A stretch of 64,000 nucleotides of DNA, taken from Zoogloeaceae bacterium (lineage in GTDB: Bacteria > Pseudomonadota > Gammaproteobacteria > Burkholderiales > Rhodocyclaceae). The notes below the pieces were generated by a model, which made no database searches, was not told where the DNA came from, and was given only the letters and a program-made list of their open reading frames with translations. This document shows positions 47,218-55,730 of this stretch, piece after piece. A program made the position numbers and the translations under genes. The stretch spans positions 558,001-622,000 of the forward strand of contig JACKLZ010000001.1 of assembly GCA_024235675.1 (NCBI GenBank), written 5' to 3'. The stretch's first letter is position 1. Each line of letters opens with the position of its first letter.

Positions 47218-48000
47218 TCAGAACACGCCGTCCTGGCGGCGCCGGAACACCCATCGATCCGCATCCGATGCGGCGGCGTCAAACGCATAACCATCCGTAT
47301 CAAACCGCTTGAGCCCATCCACATCGCTCAAGCAATGATCGATCGCGTAACGCACCATCAAACCCCGCGCCCGCTTGGCGTGAAAACTGATGATCTTGTA
47401 GCGCCCGCCCTTCCAGTCTTCGAACACCGGTGTCACCAACCGCCCCTTGAGCGCGGCGGGTCGGATCACCTTGAAGTACTCCTCCGAAGCCAGGTTCACC
47501 AACACAGCATCCGTCGACTTCTTGAGTAGCGCGTTGATCGCCTCCGTCGGTCGATCCCCCCAGAATTCATAGAGGTTCTTGCCGGCGGGCGTTTTCAAGC
47601 GCGTACCCATCTCCAGGCGATAAGCCTGCATCAGGTCCAGCGGCCGCAGCACACCATACAGCCCGGACAGGATCCGCAAATGCTGCTGCGCATAGGCCAC
47701 GCCGTCCGCGTCCAGCGTGGCCGCGTCGAGTCCGTCATAGACGTCGCCATTGAAGGCAAAGACGCAGGGTTTGGCATTCCTGGCGTTGAACGGGCGTGAC
47801 CATTGTGCAAACCGGGCGACGTTCAGCGCGGCCAGCTTGTCCGAGATGTGCATCAATTCACCGAGTGCGGCAGGCGTGAAATCACGCATTACCCCGACCA
47901 GTGATTGCGCCGCATCAAGGAACTCGGGCTGAGTCGGCTTGCAAGGTGGAGCGGGCGTGTCGTAGTCCAGCGATTTGGCAGGTGAAATAACGAAATACAT
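47218..48000 (-). CDS. yaaA: Peroxide stress protein YaaA
   Basis: A protein of 260 residues of the YaaA/DUF328 family, which limits intracellular iron under peroxide stress in E. coli. It begins MYFVISPAKSLDYDTPAP and contains FNGDVYDGLDAATLD, LSGLYGVLRPLDLMQAYRLEMGT and ISFHAKRARGLMVRYAI, all family signatures. It lies 20 bp upstream of the carboxypeptidase on the same strand and is probably cotranscribed with it. It is divergent from the bio operon. Confidence 0.94.
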   Translation of the reverse strand: MYFVISPAKSLDYDTPAPPCKPTQPEFLDAAQSLVGVMRDFTPAALGELMHISDKLAALNVARFAQWSRPFNARNAKPCVFAFNGDVYDGLDAATLDADGVAYAQQHLRILSGLYGVLRPLDLMQAYRLEMGTRLKTPAGKNLYEFWGDRPTEAINALLKKSTDAVLVNLASEEYFKVIRPAALKGRLVTPVFEDWKGGRYKIISFHAKRARGLMVRYAIDHCLSDVDGLKRFDTDGYAFDAAASDADRWVFRRRQDGVF

Positions 48001-48157
48001 GGTGTGCCTGTCGTACTTTTGAAGCGCTCATGGTAGCAAAAGCCCCGGCTCACGCGCTGTCCGCCGGCGCACTGGCGCAGCCACCCCGAAACCCGGTTTG
48101 ACAGCGCCCCGGCGATTTCAGAGTATTGAGCGATTCCGCAGCTTCCGGCTCATCTCC

Positions 48158-49480
48158 ATGACGCAATCCCGCCTGCTTGACCGTTCACGCCGTGCCGTGT
48201 GGCACCCCTGCACCCAGATGAAGAGCCACGAGTCCCTGCCGCTGGTGCCGATCACCCGCGGTGAAGGCGTGTGGTTGTACGACGACACCGGCCGGCGCTT
48301 TCTCGACGGTGTCAGCGCCTGGTGGGTGAACCTCTTCGGCCACTGTAACCCGCGTATCAATGACGCAATCAGCGAGCAGCTCGAAACCCTCGAACATGTG
48401 ATGCTTGCCGGCTTTACCCACGCACCGGTGGTCGAGCTCTCCGAGCGGCTCTCGGCGCTGACGGGCCATCAGCTCGGCCATGCCTTCTACGCATCCGACG
48501 GCGCCTCGGCGACCGAGATTGCGCTCAAGATGAGCATGCACGCCTGGCGCAATCAGGGCGAGGTTGGCAAGGACCGCTTCATCAGCCTCGCCGGCAGCTA
48601 TCACGGCGAAACCGTGGGCGCGCTGGCGGTGACCGATGTCGCCCTCTTCCGCGACGCCTACGCCCCGCTGGTGCGCGCCGGCACCGTGGTGCCCAGCCCC
48701 GACGCCCGCCAGGCCGAGCCCGGCGAGACGGATGAAGACGTGGCCGAGCGCGCCGCACTCGCGCTGGAACACTATCTCGCCGAGCACCACGACGAAATCG
48801 CCGCGCTGATCGTCGAGCCGCTGGTGCAAGGCGCCGTCGGCATGGCCATGTACCACCCGCACTACCTGCGCCGCGCGCGCGAGTTGTGCGACACCTACCG
48901 GGTACACCTCATCGCCGACGAAATCGCCGTCGGCTGTGGTCGCACCGGCAGCTTCTTCGCCTGCGAACAGGCGGGCATCTGGCCGGACATGATGTGCCTC
49001 TCGAAGGGCATTTCGGGCGGCTATCTGCCACTGTCGCTGGTGCTCAGCACCGACGCCATCTACGACTGCTTTTACGACGATGATGTGCATCGCGGCTTCT
49101 TGCACTCGCACTCCTATACCGGCAACCCGCTGGCTTGCCGCGCCGCACTGGCCACGCTCGACATCTTCAAGACTGACGACGTCATCAACGCCAACAAGAC
49201 CCGCGCCAAGCTGCTCGGCGACGCCACGCGTGAGGCCTTCGGCGCGCTCCCGGCGGTGCGTCACCTGCGCCAGCGCGGCATGATCATCGCGTTTGATGTC
49301 GATACCGCCGAGCGCGACTTCAGCCAGCGCTTCTTCGCCGCCGGCCTCGATCAGGGCGTCTTGCTGCGCCCGATCGGCAACACGGTGTACTTCATGCCGC
49401 CCTACATCGTCGAGGCCGACGACATCGCACACCTGGTTGGCGGCGCCGCCGCGGCGCTGAAGCACTGCATCGGCGGATGA
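48158..49480 (+). CDS. bioA: Adenosylmethionine-8-amino-7-oxononanoate aminotransferase
   Basis: BioA transfers an amino group from SAM to 8-amino-7-oxononanoate in biotin synthesis. The 440-residue PLP enzyme begins MTQSRLLDRSRRAVWHPCTQMK. It has the BioA motif GVWLYDDTGRRFLDGVSAWWVN, the cofactor loop SDGASATEIALKM, and the PLP lysine in CLSKGISGGYLPLS. The stop overlaps the bioF start by 4 bp. It is the first gene of the bioA-F-H-C-D operon. No BirA-type operator was recognised upstream. Confidence 0.95.
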   Translation: MTQSRLLDRSRRAVWHPCTQMKSHESLPLVPITRGEGVWLYDDTGRRFLDGVSAWWVNLFGHCNPRINDAISEQLETLEHVMLAGFTHAPVVELSERLSALTGHQLGHAFYASDGASATEIALKMSMHAWRNQGEVGKDRFISLAGSYHGETVGALAVTDVALFRDAYAPLVRAGTVVPSPDARQAEPGETDEDVAERAALALEHYLAEHHDEIAALIVEPLVQGAVGMAMYHPHYLRRARELCDTYRVHLIADEIAVGCGRTGSFFACEQAGIWPDMMCLSKGISGGYLPLSLVLSTDAIYDCFYDDDVHRGFLHSHSYTGNPLACRAALATLDIFKTDDVINANKTRAKLLGDATREAFGALPAVRHLRQRGMIIAFDVDTAERDFSQRFFAAGLDQGVLLRPIGNTVYFMPPYIVEADDIAHLVGGAAAALKHCIGG

Positions 49481-50646
49481 CGATGAATATTCTGGCGCAT
49501 CTGCGCGGTGAACTGGCCGAGCGCGACTCGCGCGCACTCATCCGCCGCCGTCGCACGCTCGACACGCCCTGCGGCTCCCACGCGGTCGTCGATGGCCGCG
49601 AGATGCTGTCTTTTTGCAGCAACGACTATCTTGGCCTCGCGGCGCACCCCGCGCTGGCCGCCGCCATTGCCGAGGGCGCGGCACGCTGGGGCGGCGGCTC
49701 AGGTGCATCCCACCTGGTCAGCGGTCACTACACGGTGCACGAGCGCCTCGAAGCCCGGCTGGCCGAGTTCACCGGTTGCGAACGTGCGCTGGCGTTTTCG
49801 ACCGGCTACATGGTCAACATGGGCGTGGCCGCGGCGCTGGTCGGCCGTGGCGACGCGATCTTTGCCGATCGCCTCAACCACGCATCCTTGGTCGACGGCG
49901 CCCTGCTCAGCCGCGCTGAGCACCACCGCTACGCACATGGCGACACCGAGGCCCTGGCGCGCCTGCTTGCCAACAGCACCGCCCGCCGCAAACTGATCGT
50001 CACCGACAGCGTATTCAGCATGGATGGTGATATCGCGCCATTGGCCGCGCTGCTTGCCCTGGCTGAGGCGCACGACGCCTGGCTGCTGGTCGACGACGCG
50101 CACGGCTTTGGTGTGCTGGGCCCGCAAGGCCGTGGCGCCCTGGCCGCCGCCGGTCTGGCGCACTGGCGTTTGCTGATGGTGGGCACGCTGGGCAAGGCTG
50201 CGGGCCTGTCGGGCGCCTTCGTGGCGGGTCACGCCGATGTGATCGAGTGGTTGATGCAGACCATGCGCACCTACATCTTCACCACCGGCTCTCCCCCCGC
50301 GCTGGCCCATGCGCTGCTCACCGCCATCGACCTGATCGAACACGGCGACACGCTGCGGGCCCGCCTTGCCGCGCTTCAACAACAACTGCACGACACCCTG
50401 CCCCTGCGCCGCTGGCAGCTGATGCCCTCATCCACCCCCATCCAACCCATCAAAATCGGCGATAATGCCGTCGCGCTTGCCGCCGCCACGGCGTTGTGGG
50501 ATGCAGGCCTGTGGGTGCCGGCCATCCGCCCGCCGACCGTTCCGCAAGGCACGGCGCGGCTACGCGTCTCGCTGAGCGCAGCCCACACACACGACGACAT
50601 CACCCGACTGACCGACAACCTCCTCAGGATCGAAGCCTTGCAATGA
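49477..50646 (+). CDS. bioF: 8-amino-7-oxononanoate synthase
   Basis: BioF condenses pimeloyl-ACP with L-alanine. The PLP enzyme of 389 residues shows LSFCSNDYLGLAAHP, GGSGASHLVSGHYTVHERLE and DDAHGFGVLGPQGRG. The PLP lysine is in VGTLGKAAGLSGAFV. ATG 49477 overlaps the bioA stop. A second ATG two codons in is also possible. Its stop overlaps the bioH start. Confidence 0.95.
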   Translation: MTMNILAHLRGELAERDSRALIRRRRTLDTPCGSHAVVDGREMLSFCSNDYLGLAAHPALAAAIAEGAARWGGGSGASHLVSGHYTVHERLEARLAEFTGCERALAFSTGYMVNMGVAAALVGRGDAIFADRLNHASLVDGALLSRAEHHRYAHGDTEALARLLANSTARRKLIVTDSVFSMDGDIAPLAALLALAEAHDAWLLVDDAHGFGVLGPQGRGALAAAGLAHWRLLMVGTLGKAAGLSGAFVAGHADVIEWLMQTMRTYIFTTGSPPALAHALLTAIDLIEHGDTLRARLAALQQQLHDTLPLRRWQLMPSSTPIQPIKIGDNAVALAAATALWDAGLWVPAIRPPTVPQGTARLRVSLSAAHTHDDITRLTDNLLRIEALQ

Positions 50647-51386
50647 GTCGCCCGCCCCTTGTACTGCTCCACGGCTGGGGCTTGAGCCCCTCGGTGTGGC
50701 AGCCGCTTCGCGCGCAACTCGATCCCGACTGGCCGTGTTTCACGCCGGCGCTGCCCGGTCACACGGACGCGGCGCCGGCGCCGGACAAGGCCACGCTCAC
50801 CGCGTGGACGGACGCGCTCGTCGCTGCGCTGCCCGATGGCGCACTGGTCTGCGGCTGGTCGCTGGGTGCGCTGCTTGCGCTGGATCTGGCCCGTCGCCAC
50901 CCCGCCAAGGTCGAACGCATCGCCCTGGTCGGCGCCAGCCCCTGCTTTGTGCAACGGCCCGATTGGCCCGCCGCGCTGTACGCCGAGGTGGTCGATGGTT
51001 TTTGCACCGACTTCGCCGCCGAGCCCGACAAGACCCAGCGCCGCTTCGTGGCTCTGCAGGCGCTGGGCGATGCTGCACGACGCGAGGTGACGCGGCAGCT
51101 CAATGCCGCACTGGTGTCCGTCACGCCCGAAAACGCCTCCCGCCTCGCCGATGGCCTGGCCATTCTGGCGCACACCGATCTGCGTGAATCGCTCGCCGAG
51201 ATTCGCTGCCCGGCACGCTTGCTCCATGGCGCCAACGACGCACTGATGCCCGCCGAGGCGGCACGCCTGATGGCCGAAGCGCTGCCCGACGCGCGCTACT
51301 CCGAATTTTCCGACGCGGGCCACGCGCCCTTTGTGTCGCGTGCGGCTGACTGCGCCTGCCTGCTCGACCGCTTCGCCAATGACTGA
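50643..51386 (+). CDS. bioH: Pimeloyl-ACP methyl ester carboxylesterase
   Basis: BioH frees pimeloyl-ACP from its methyl ester and so ends the BioC-BioH pathway. The alpha/beta hydrolase has 247 residues, starts MSRPPLVLLHGWGLSPSVW, and has the nucleophile Ser in CGWSLGALLAL. The acid Asp is in GANDALMP and the base His in DAGHAPFVS. It overlaps bioF and bioC by a few bases, and its place inside the operon supports the identity over other hydrolases. Confidence 0.93.
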   Translation: MSRPPLVLLHGWGLSPSVWQPLRAQLDPDWPCFTPALPGHTDAAPAPDKATLTAWTDALVAALPDGALVCGWSLGALLALDLARRHPAKVERIALVGASPCFVQRPDWPAALYAEVVDGFCTDFAAEPDKTQRRFVALQALGDAARREVTRQLNAALVSVTPENASRLADGLAILAHTDLRESLAEIRCPARLLHGANDALMPAEAARLMAEALPDARYSEFSDAGHAPFVSRAADCACLLDRFAND

Positions 51387-52164
51387 GCGCAAGCGCTACG
51401 TCCGCGCGGCATTTGACCGCGCTGCGCCCACCTACGACGCTGCCGCCGCGGTGCAGCGTGAGATCTGCGCCCAATTGCTAGCGCTCGCCAAAGCCCATCC
51501 GCCTCAAGGCCCGGTCGACTACCTGCTCGATGCGGGCTGCGGCACGGGCACGGGGGCGCTTGAGCTGATGGAATGGCTGAAACCCGTCAATACGCTCGCG
51601 CTCGATTTCGCGCCCGGCATGCTCGCGCGCCATCCCGGTGACGCTCGCCAACACCGGGTGTGTGGCGATCTCGAATCGCTACCTTTCGCAAACGGTTCGG
51701 TCGACGTCGTCTGGTCCAGCCTCGCCGTGCAGTGGTGCAATCCGGGCCGTGCGATGGCGGAGCTTGGCCGCGTCCTCAAACCGGGCGGCCTGGCCTGGAT
51801 CACCACGCTAGGGCCAGACACTTTGTGGGAGCTGCGCGACGCCTTTCGCGGCATCGATGACGCCGAACACGTCATCGGTTTCCACAGCGCGGATACCTGG
51901 CAACAGTCCGCCATACAAGCCGGTTTTCAGATCAGATCAACACATCAGTCACCCACGGCGGCGACGGCTGACAGCCTCCGGCAGTTATTGAAAGACATCA
52001 AAGCCATTGGCGCGCATCAGGTCGGCAGCGGTCGCCGACGCAAGCCGCTGGGCAAGTCTGCATGGCAGCAACTGGAGCGCACCTACGAACAGCACCGTCG
52101 TGCAGACGCGCGATTGCCGGCGACCTATGATGTGATTGTGCTCGCGCTGCAAAGGATTGCCTGA
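51379..52164 (+). CDS. bioC: Malonyl-ACP O-methyltransferase
   Basis: BioC methylates malonyl-ACP with SAM to start pimelate synthesis. The 261-residue methyltransferase opens KRYVRAAFDRAAPTYDAAAAVQ, typical of BioC. It has the SAM-binding motif LLDAGCGTGTGALEL and later LAVQWCNPGRAMAELGRVLKPGG. The ATG at 51379 overlaps the bioH stop by 8 bp. The stop shares one base with bioD (TGATG). Confidence 0.94.
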   Translation: MTERKRYVRAAFDRAAPTYDAAAAVQREICAQLLALAKAHPPQGPVDYLLDAGCGTGTGALELMEWLKPVNTLALDFAPGMLARHPGDARQHRVCGDLESLPFANGSVDVVWSSLAVQWCNPGRAMAELGRVLKPGGLAWITTLGPDTLWELRDAFRGIDDAEHVIGFHSADTWQQSAIQAGFQIRSTHQSPTAATADSLRQLLKDIKAIGAHQVGSGRRRKPLGKSAWQQLERTYEQHRRADARLPATYDVIVLALQRIA

Positions 52165-52841
52165 TGGCCACGGCCTATTTTATTGCCGGCACTGACACCG
52201 AAATCGGCAAAACCTTCATCACCTGCGCCCTGCTCCACACCGCCCGCCGCGCGGGCCTGAGCGCCATTGCCATGAAGCCGGTTGCCGCCGGGGCTGAGCG
52301 CGTGGGAGACGAATGGGTCAATGAAGACGCGGCGCAGTTGCGTGCGGCGGGCAGCTTCGACCCCGGTCTGGCTGAGCTCAACCCGATCTGTCTGCGTACC
52401 GCCGTCGCGCCGCACATTGCCGCGGCCGCTGAAGGCGCGCGGATCGAACCGAGCAAGATTCTCGACGCCTTTGGCCGGCTTTCAACCCAGGCCGACGTGG
52501 TGCTGGTCGAGGGCGTAGGCGGCTTTCGAGTGCCGCTGACCGACACCTTCGACACGGCAGACCTGGCGGTTGCTCTGGGGCTGCCCATCATTCTGGTGGT
52601 GGGCATGCGTCTGGGCTGTATCAATCATGCCTTGCTGACGGCCGAGGCCATTGCTGCGCGCGGCTTGACCCTGGCCGGATGGGTCGCCAACCAGATCGAT
52701 CCGGCCATGCAGCGGATCACCGAAAACCTCTACGCCTTGCAGCAGCATCTGGGCGCACCGTGCCTGGGCCATGTGCCTTTCCGCCGCGACGCCGACCCCG
52801 CCGCGGTGGCATCACTCGTGCTCCCCGCTGCTCCGCGGTGA
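52164..52841 (+). CDS. bioD: Dethiobiotin synthetase
   Basis: BioD makes dethiobiotin from diaminopelargonate, CO2 and ATP. The protein of 225 residues has the P-loop GTDTEIGKTF, MKPVAAGAE, and VEGVGGFRVPL (VEGAGG in most homologues). It is the last gene of the operon. bioB (biotin synthase) is not in the window and must lie elsewhere. No terminator hairpin with a T-run was found in the 158 bp before the pseudogene remnant. Confidence 0.94.
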   Translation: MATAYFIAGTDTEIGKTFITCALLHTARRAGLSAIAMKPVAAGAERVGDEWVNEDAAQLRAAGSFDPGLAELNPICLRTAVAPHIAAAAEGARIEPSKILDAFGRLSTQADVVLVEGVGGFRVPLTDTFDTADLAVALGLPIILVVGMRLGCINHALLTAEAIAARGLTLAGWVANQIDPAMQRITENLYALQQHLGAPCLGHVPFRRDADPAAVASLVLPAAPR

Positions 52842-52999
52842 CGGCCCGGTGCTGGGGAATCAACGCCAGAACCGTTGCGACGCAAAATAACGAAATGATT
52901 TTCCCAATTGATTGATCCCACGCGCTGATGCGCGCCGCAGCCCCCTCGTCCGGTACGTGTCAGGCGTACGCGAGGCTGGGCTTCCGGCATGCGCGGAGA

Positions 53000-53150
53000 A
53001 TGAATCACTCCGGACTGAAGGCCATCGACTACCGCGCCGAGCGTTACCGGGTGCGTGGAAAACGGCTGCATCTGTGACATCTCAGATCGGGTTGCCTGAA
53101 CCTGCCCGGCATCAAGCTGATGGACGAAGCTCGCAACCCGCTCGCGGACG
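53000..53150 (+). pseudogene. Remnant of a SulP-type anion transporter STAS domain
   Basis: In one plus-strand frame the sequence reads NHSGLKAIDYRAERYRVRG, then KRLHL, a stop, then HLRSGCLNLPG. This resembles the SulP STAS pattern HSGLxALxxLAxRYRxxGKxLxLxHLSxDC, with TGA where an Arg codon (CGA) would stand. The rest of the transporter is missing and the reading decays past about 53150. It fills most of the 344-bp gap between bioD and the next gene. The flanks (52842-52999) show nothing recognisable. Confidence 0.55.
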
Positions 53151-53185
53151 GTCAATCGGGCCGAACGGCTGGCCCTCCAAGGCAC

Positions 53186-53692
53186 CTAAAGCACATTGAA
53201 CAACTCCCGGTTCAGTTCATCGAGCCGGCGTTCAGCCATGCTCGATTCATGCATGCACCGCAGCCAGTCGGCGTAGTGCGTGCGCAGCTGTTCATGGCTT
53301 TCACTGGCTTGAACCAAGCGCATCAAATCCAGTTTGGTATAGGGGCCGTGAAAATGCTTGAGCGTGTTGATCATGTAATTGCGGGCCTTGTCCAGCGCCT
53401 TGGGATCCCGCTCGGCCGGTAAACTGGCCAGGTCAGACGCCGGCGCACCGGTCTCATCCAGGCCCGCAACCGCATCATTGGCGGCGCCAATGGCTTCGAT
53501 GTATCCACCCTCCACAAGCTGTGAGAGGGGTTCATCGATCGCCTCAATGCCGATCATCGATTTAAGTGCATCCAGAGGTTTTTTTCCGTCGACGAGAATC
53601 AACAGTCGTCGGAGCGCGGGTTTGAGGCGGTCGGCACGTGTTTCGACCTCCGCTACGCCCTTTGCCGTTTTGGCATAGGAAAGCATCATCAT
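53186..53692 (-). CDS. Conserved hypothetical protein
   Basis: A protein of 168 residues with two helical halves. The N-terminal half (LSYAKTAKGVAEVETRADRLKPALRRLLILVDGKKPLDAL) resembles a small winged-helix-like module common in Betaproteobacteria. The C-terminal half has NYMINTLKHFHGPYTKLDL and YADWLRCM. GGAG stands 5 bp before the first of three consecutive ATGs (53692, 53689, 53686). The function is unknown. Confidence 0.72.
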   Translation of the reverse strand: MMMLSYAKTAKGVAEVETRADRLKPALRRLLILVDGKKPLDALKSMIGIEAIDEPLSQLVEGGYIEAIGAANDAVAGLDETGAPASDLASLPAERDPKALDKARNYMINTLKHFHGPYTKLDLMRLVQASESHEQLRTHYADWLRCMHESSMAERRLDELNRELFNVL

Positions 53693-53888
53693 TTGTCTCC
53701 AGGTGTGGACGTGCTGCAACCCGCGCGGATTATTCCGTCTAGTAGGAAGCAACCGTTAAAGCATTTATATGACTTTCGTAAGGATCTTGGACTTTACACT
53801 GACTATCACGGCAGTTCTTCACAAAACCTGACACTTGCGAACGCGTGTCGGCTTTGCCGCGTGATACATCTCACACCGGCACGCGGTG

Positions 53889-54674
53889 TCAGCGGCCCTG
53901 GCGCACCTGTTCGAACAGGCAGATTGCCGCGGCGGCCGCGACATTGAGCGACTCGATCTGCCCCGGCATCGGAATGTGTACATGCGTGGTGGCCAGGGCT
54001 TGCAACGCCTCCGACAAGCCTTGCCCCTCAGCCCCGAACAGCCACGCGGTCGGTCCAGCGAGCTCGAGGTCGAACAAGGATCGGCTGCGCGCGCCCAGCA
54101 CGGTTGCTGCAATACGCCCCGGATACCCGGCGAGCGCCGAGGCGACGTCGACGCGTTCAAGCACCTGCATCTGGAACTGCGCGCCCATCCCCGCGCGCAA
54201 GACGCGTGGCGACCAGGCCTTGGCGCAGCCCTCGGTCAATAGCGCAACGCGAATGCCGGCCGCGGCGGCGGTGCGCAGCAATGTGCCCAGATTGCCGGCG
54301 TCCTGCACTGCATCGAGCACAATCAGCGAACTCTTGCTCAACACTGGCGCGATTTCGTTCGTTGGCATGGCCATCAGCGCCAGCAGACCGGAGGGCGACT
54401 CGAGCGCGCTGGCATGCGCAAAAAGCGCGTCGGGCAGACTGGCGACCGGACACTGCGTGCCGATCCGGTGGATCAGCGCCTGGTGCTCTTGCCGCGCCAA
54501 ACCGGATTCGCTCACCACCAGTTGGGTAAGCGCGATACCGGCATCCAGCGCCGAGGCAATCAGGTGCGCGCCGTCGAGAACGGTCAGCCCGGTTTTACGG
54601 CGCTCGCGCCCCGAGCTCGACAGTGCATGAATCCGTTTGACCAGTGGGTTATCGCGCGAATGGATCGCGATCAT
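53889..54674 (-). CDS. TrmH/SpoU-family RNA 2'-O-methyltransferase
   Basis: A protein of 261 residues of the SPOUT class. The N-terminal substrate domain begins HSRDNPLVKRIHAL. The catalytic SpoU domain has LIVLDAVQDAGNLGTLLRTAAAAG (motif 1), WLFGAEGQGLSEAL (motif 2) and IPMPGQIESLNVAAAAAICLFE (motif 3), which form the knotted SAM site. The target is probably rRNA, but the exact residue cannot be told. It overlaps the upstream CopD-like gene by 4 bp. Confidence 0.9.
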   Translation of the reverse strand: MIAIHSRDNPLVKRIHALSSSGRERRKTGLTVLDGAHLIASALDAGIALTQLVVSESGLARQEHQALIHRIGTQCPVASLPDALFAHASALESPSGLLALMAMPTNEIAPVLSKSSLIVLDAVQDAGNLGTLLRTAAAAGIRVALLTEGCAKAWSPRVLRAGMGAQFQMQVLERVDVASALAGYPGRIAATVLGARSRSLFDLELAGPTAWLFGAEGQGLSEALQALATTHVHIPMPGQIESLNVAAAAAICLFEQVRQGR

Positions 54675-55126
54675 GCCGCCAGGCCGAGCGTCGCCACCGC
54701 CACGTTGATCAGCCCCAGGCTGGTATTGACCGCGACGGCCTGCCGGATTCGCCCCAACGCTGCCGCGCCGTCCGGCCAGCGTTCAGCTGCCACGGCACGC
54801 TTGAGCGCCTGCCAGGGCACGAACCAGACATAGGCATAAATGAAAATCATCACAAGGCCAACGCTCATCATGATGTGCCATGCGAGTGGCGCGTTGGCGA
54901 AGCCGATGTTGAGCAGGCCGCCAAATCCGGTCAGGAGAATCGCAATAACGGCGACCCACACCATGGGAAAGAAGCGGGAAAACACGCCCTGCCACAAACG
55001 CAGGCGATCTGGCGGTGCGAGCACGCCGGCGGCTGGTCGCAAGCACAGGTAGGCAAAGGCCATGCCGCCAACCCAGACGATGACGGCCAGCAGATGAAAG
55101 AAGAGGAAAATGTGTGGCGCGTTCAT
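54671..55126 (-). CDS. CopD-like integral membrane protein
   Basis: A protein of 151 residues with four membrane helices. It has the CopD-domain pattern with conserved His at the start (APHIFLFFHLLAVIVWVGGMAF), MVWVAVIAILLTGFGGLLN, and AWHIMMSVGLVMIFIYAYVWFVP. Related proteins are linked to copper uptake or heme-like electron transfer, but stand-alone members are uncharacterised. It lies 4 bp from rnhB. Confidence 0.8.
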   Translation of the reverse strand: MNAPHIFLFFHLLAVIVWVGGMAFAYLCLRPAAGVLAPPDRLRLWQGVFSRFFPMVWVAVIAILLTGFGGLLNIGFANAPLAWHIMMSVGLVMIFIYAYVWFVPWQALKRAVAAERWPDGAAALGRIRQAVAVNTSLGLINVAVATLGLAA

Positions 55127-55130
55127 GGCA

Positions 55131-55730
55131 TCAACTCTCGAATAAAGGGGGATTCAACCATACCGCACGAACCGGTCCGAAGCTTTTACGGTAAAAATCC
55201 TTCACCCCGTGTTGGCGGATGGCCGCCAGATGCGCCGCGGTCGGATAGCCTTTGTGCGCGGCCAGACCATATTGCGGATACGCTGCGTCGAGCGCCAGCA
55301 TCTGCGCATCACGCACCGTTTTTGCAAGGATTGAAGCGGCGGAGATGGCCGCCACCAGCGAATCGCCTTTGACGATTGCCTGCACCGGGTAGTCGATCTG
55401 CGGACAGCGATTTCCGTCGATCAGCACCTCGTCCGGCGCAATCTGCAGCGCCTCGACCGCTCGCTTCATGGCCAGCATGGTGGCGTGAAGGATGTTGAGC
55501 CGGTCGATTTCGTCGACGCTGGCCTCTGCAACGGCCCAGGCCAGCGCGCGTTCGCGGATCAGCGGCGCCAGTTGCTCGCGCCGCTTCTCACTCAGTTTTT
55601 TGGAATCCGCCAGACCCTCAATGGGCCGTGCCGGATCGAGTATGACCGCAGCCGCAACCACCGAGCCACACAGGGGCCCCCGCCCCGCTTCATCAACGCC
55701 GCAAATCAGGCGGGGCTCAGACCGGGGCAT
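55131..55730 (-). CDS. rnhB: Ribonuclease HII
   Basis: RNase HII cuts RNA in RNA-DNA hybrids, including single ribonucleotides in DNA. The 199-residue protein has the catalytic motif ICGVDEAGRGPLCGSV, then GLADSKKLSEKRRE, VLIDGNRCP and AISAASILAKTVRD. The start at 55730 (MPRSEPRLICG) overlaps lpxB by 14 bp, the usual coupling in this cluster. Confidence 0.95.
   Translation of the reverse strand: MPRSEPRLICGVDEAGRGPLCGSVVAAAVILDPARPIEGLADSKKLSEKRREQLAPLIRERALAWAVAEASVDEIDRLNILHATMLAMKRAVEALQIAPDEVLIDGNRCPQIDYPVQAIVKGDSLVAAISAASILAKTVRDAQMLALDAAYPQYGLAAHKGYPTAAHLAAIRQHGVKDFYRKSFGPVRAVWLNPPLFES

Noticed and set aside
48185..49537. A 450-codon open frame antisense to bioA
   Set aside because: bioA is certain and in an operon; the opposite frame has no domain features.
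53873..53889. Hairpin ACACCG-GCACG-CGGTGT as a terminator of the SpoU methyltransferase gene
   Set aside because: The stem is only 6 bp and is not followed by a T-run on the minus strand.
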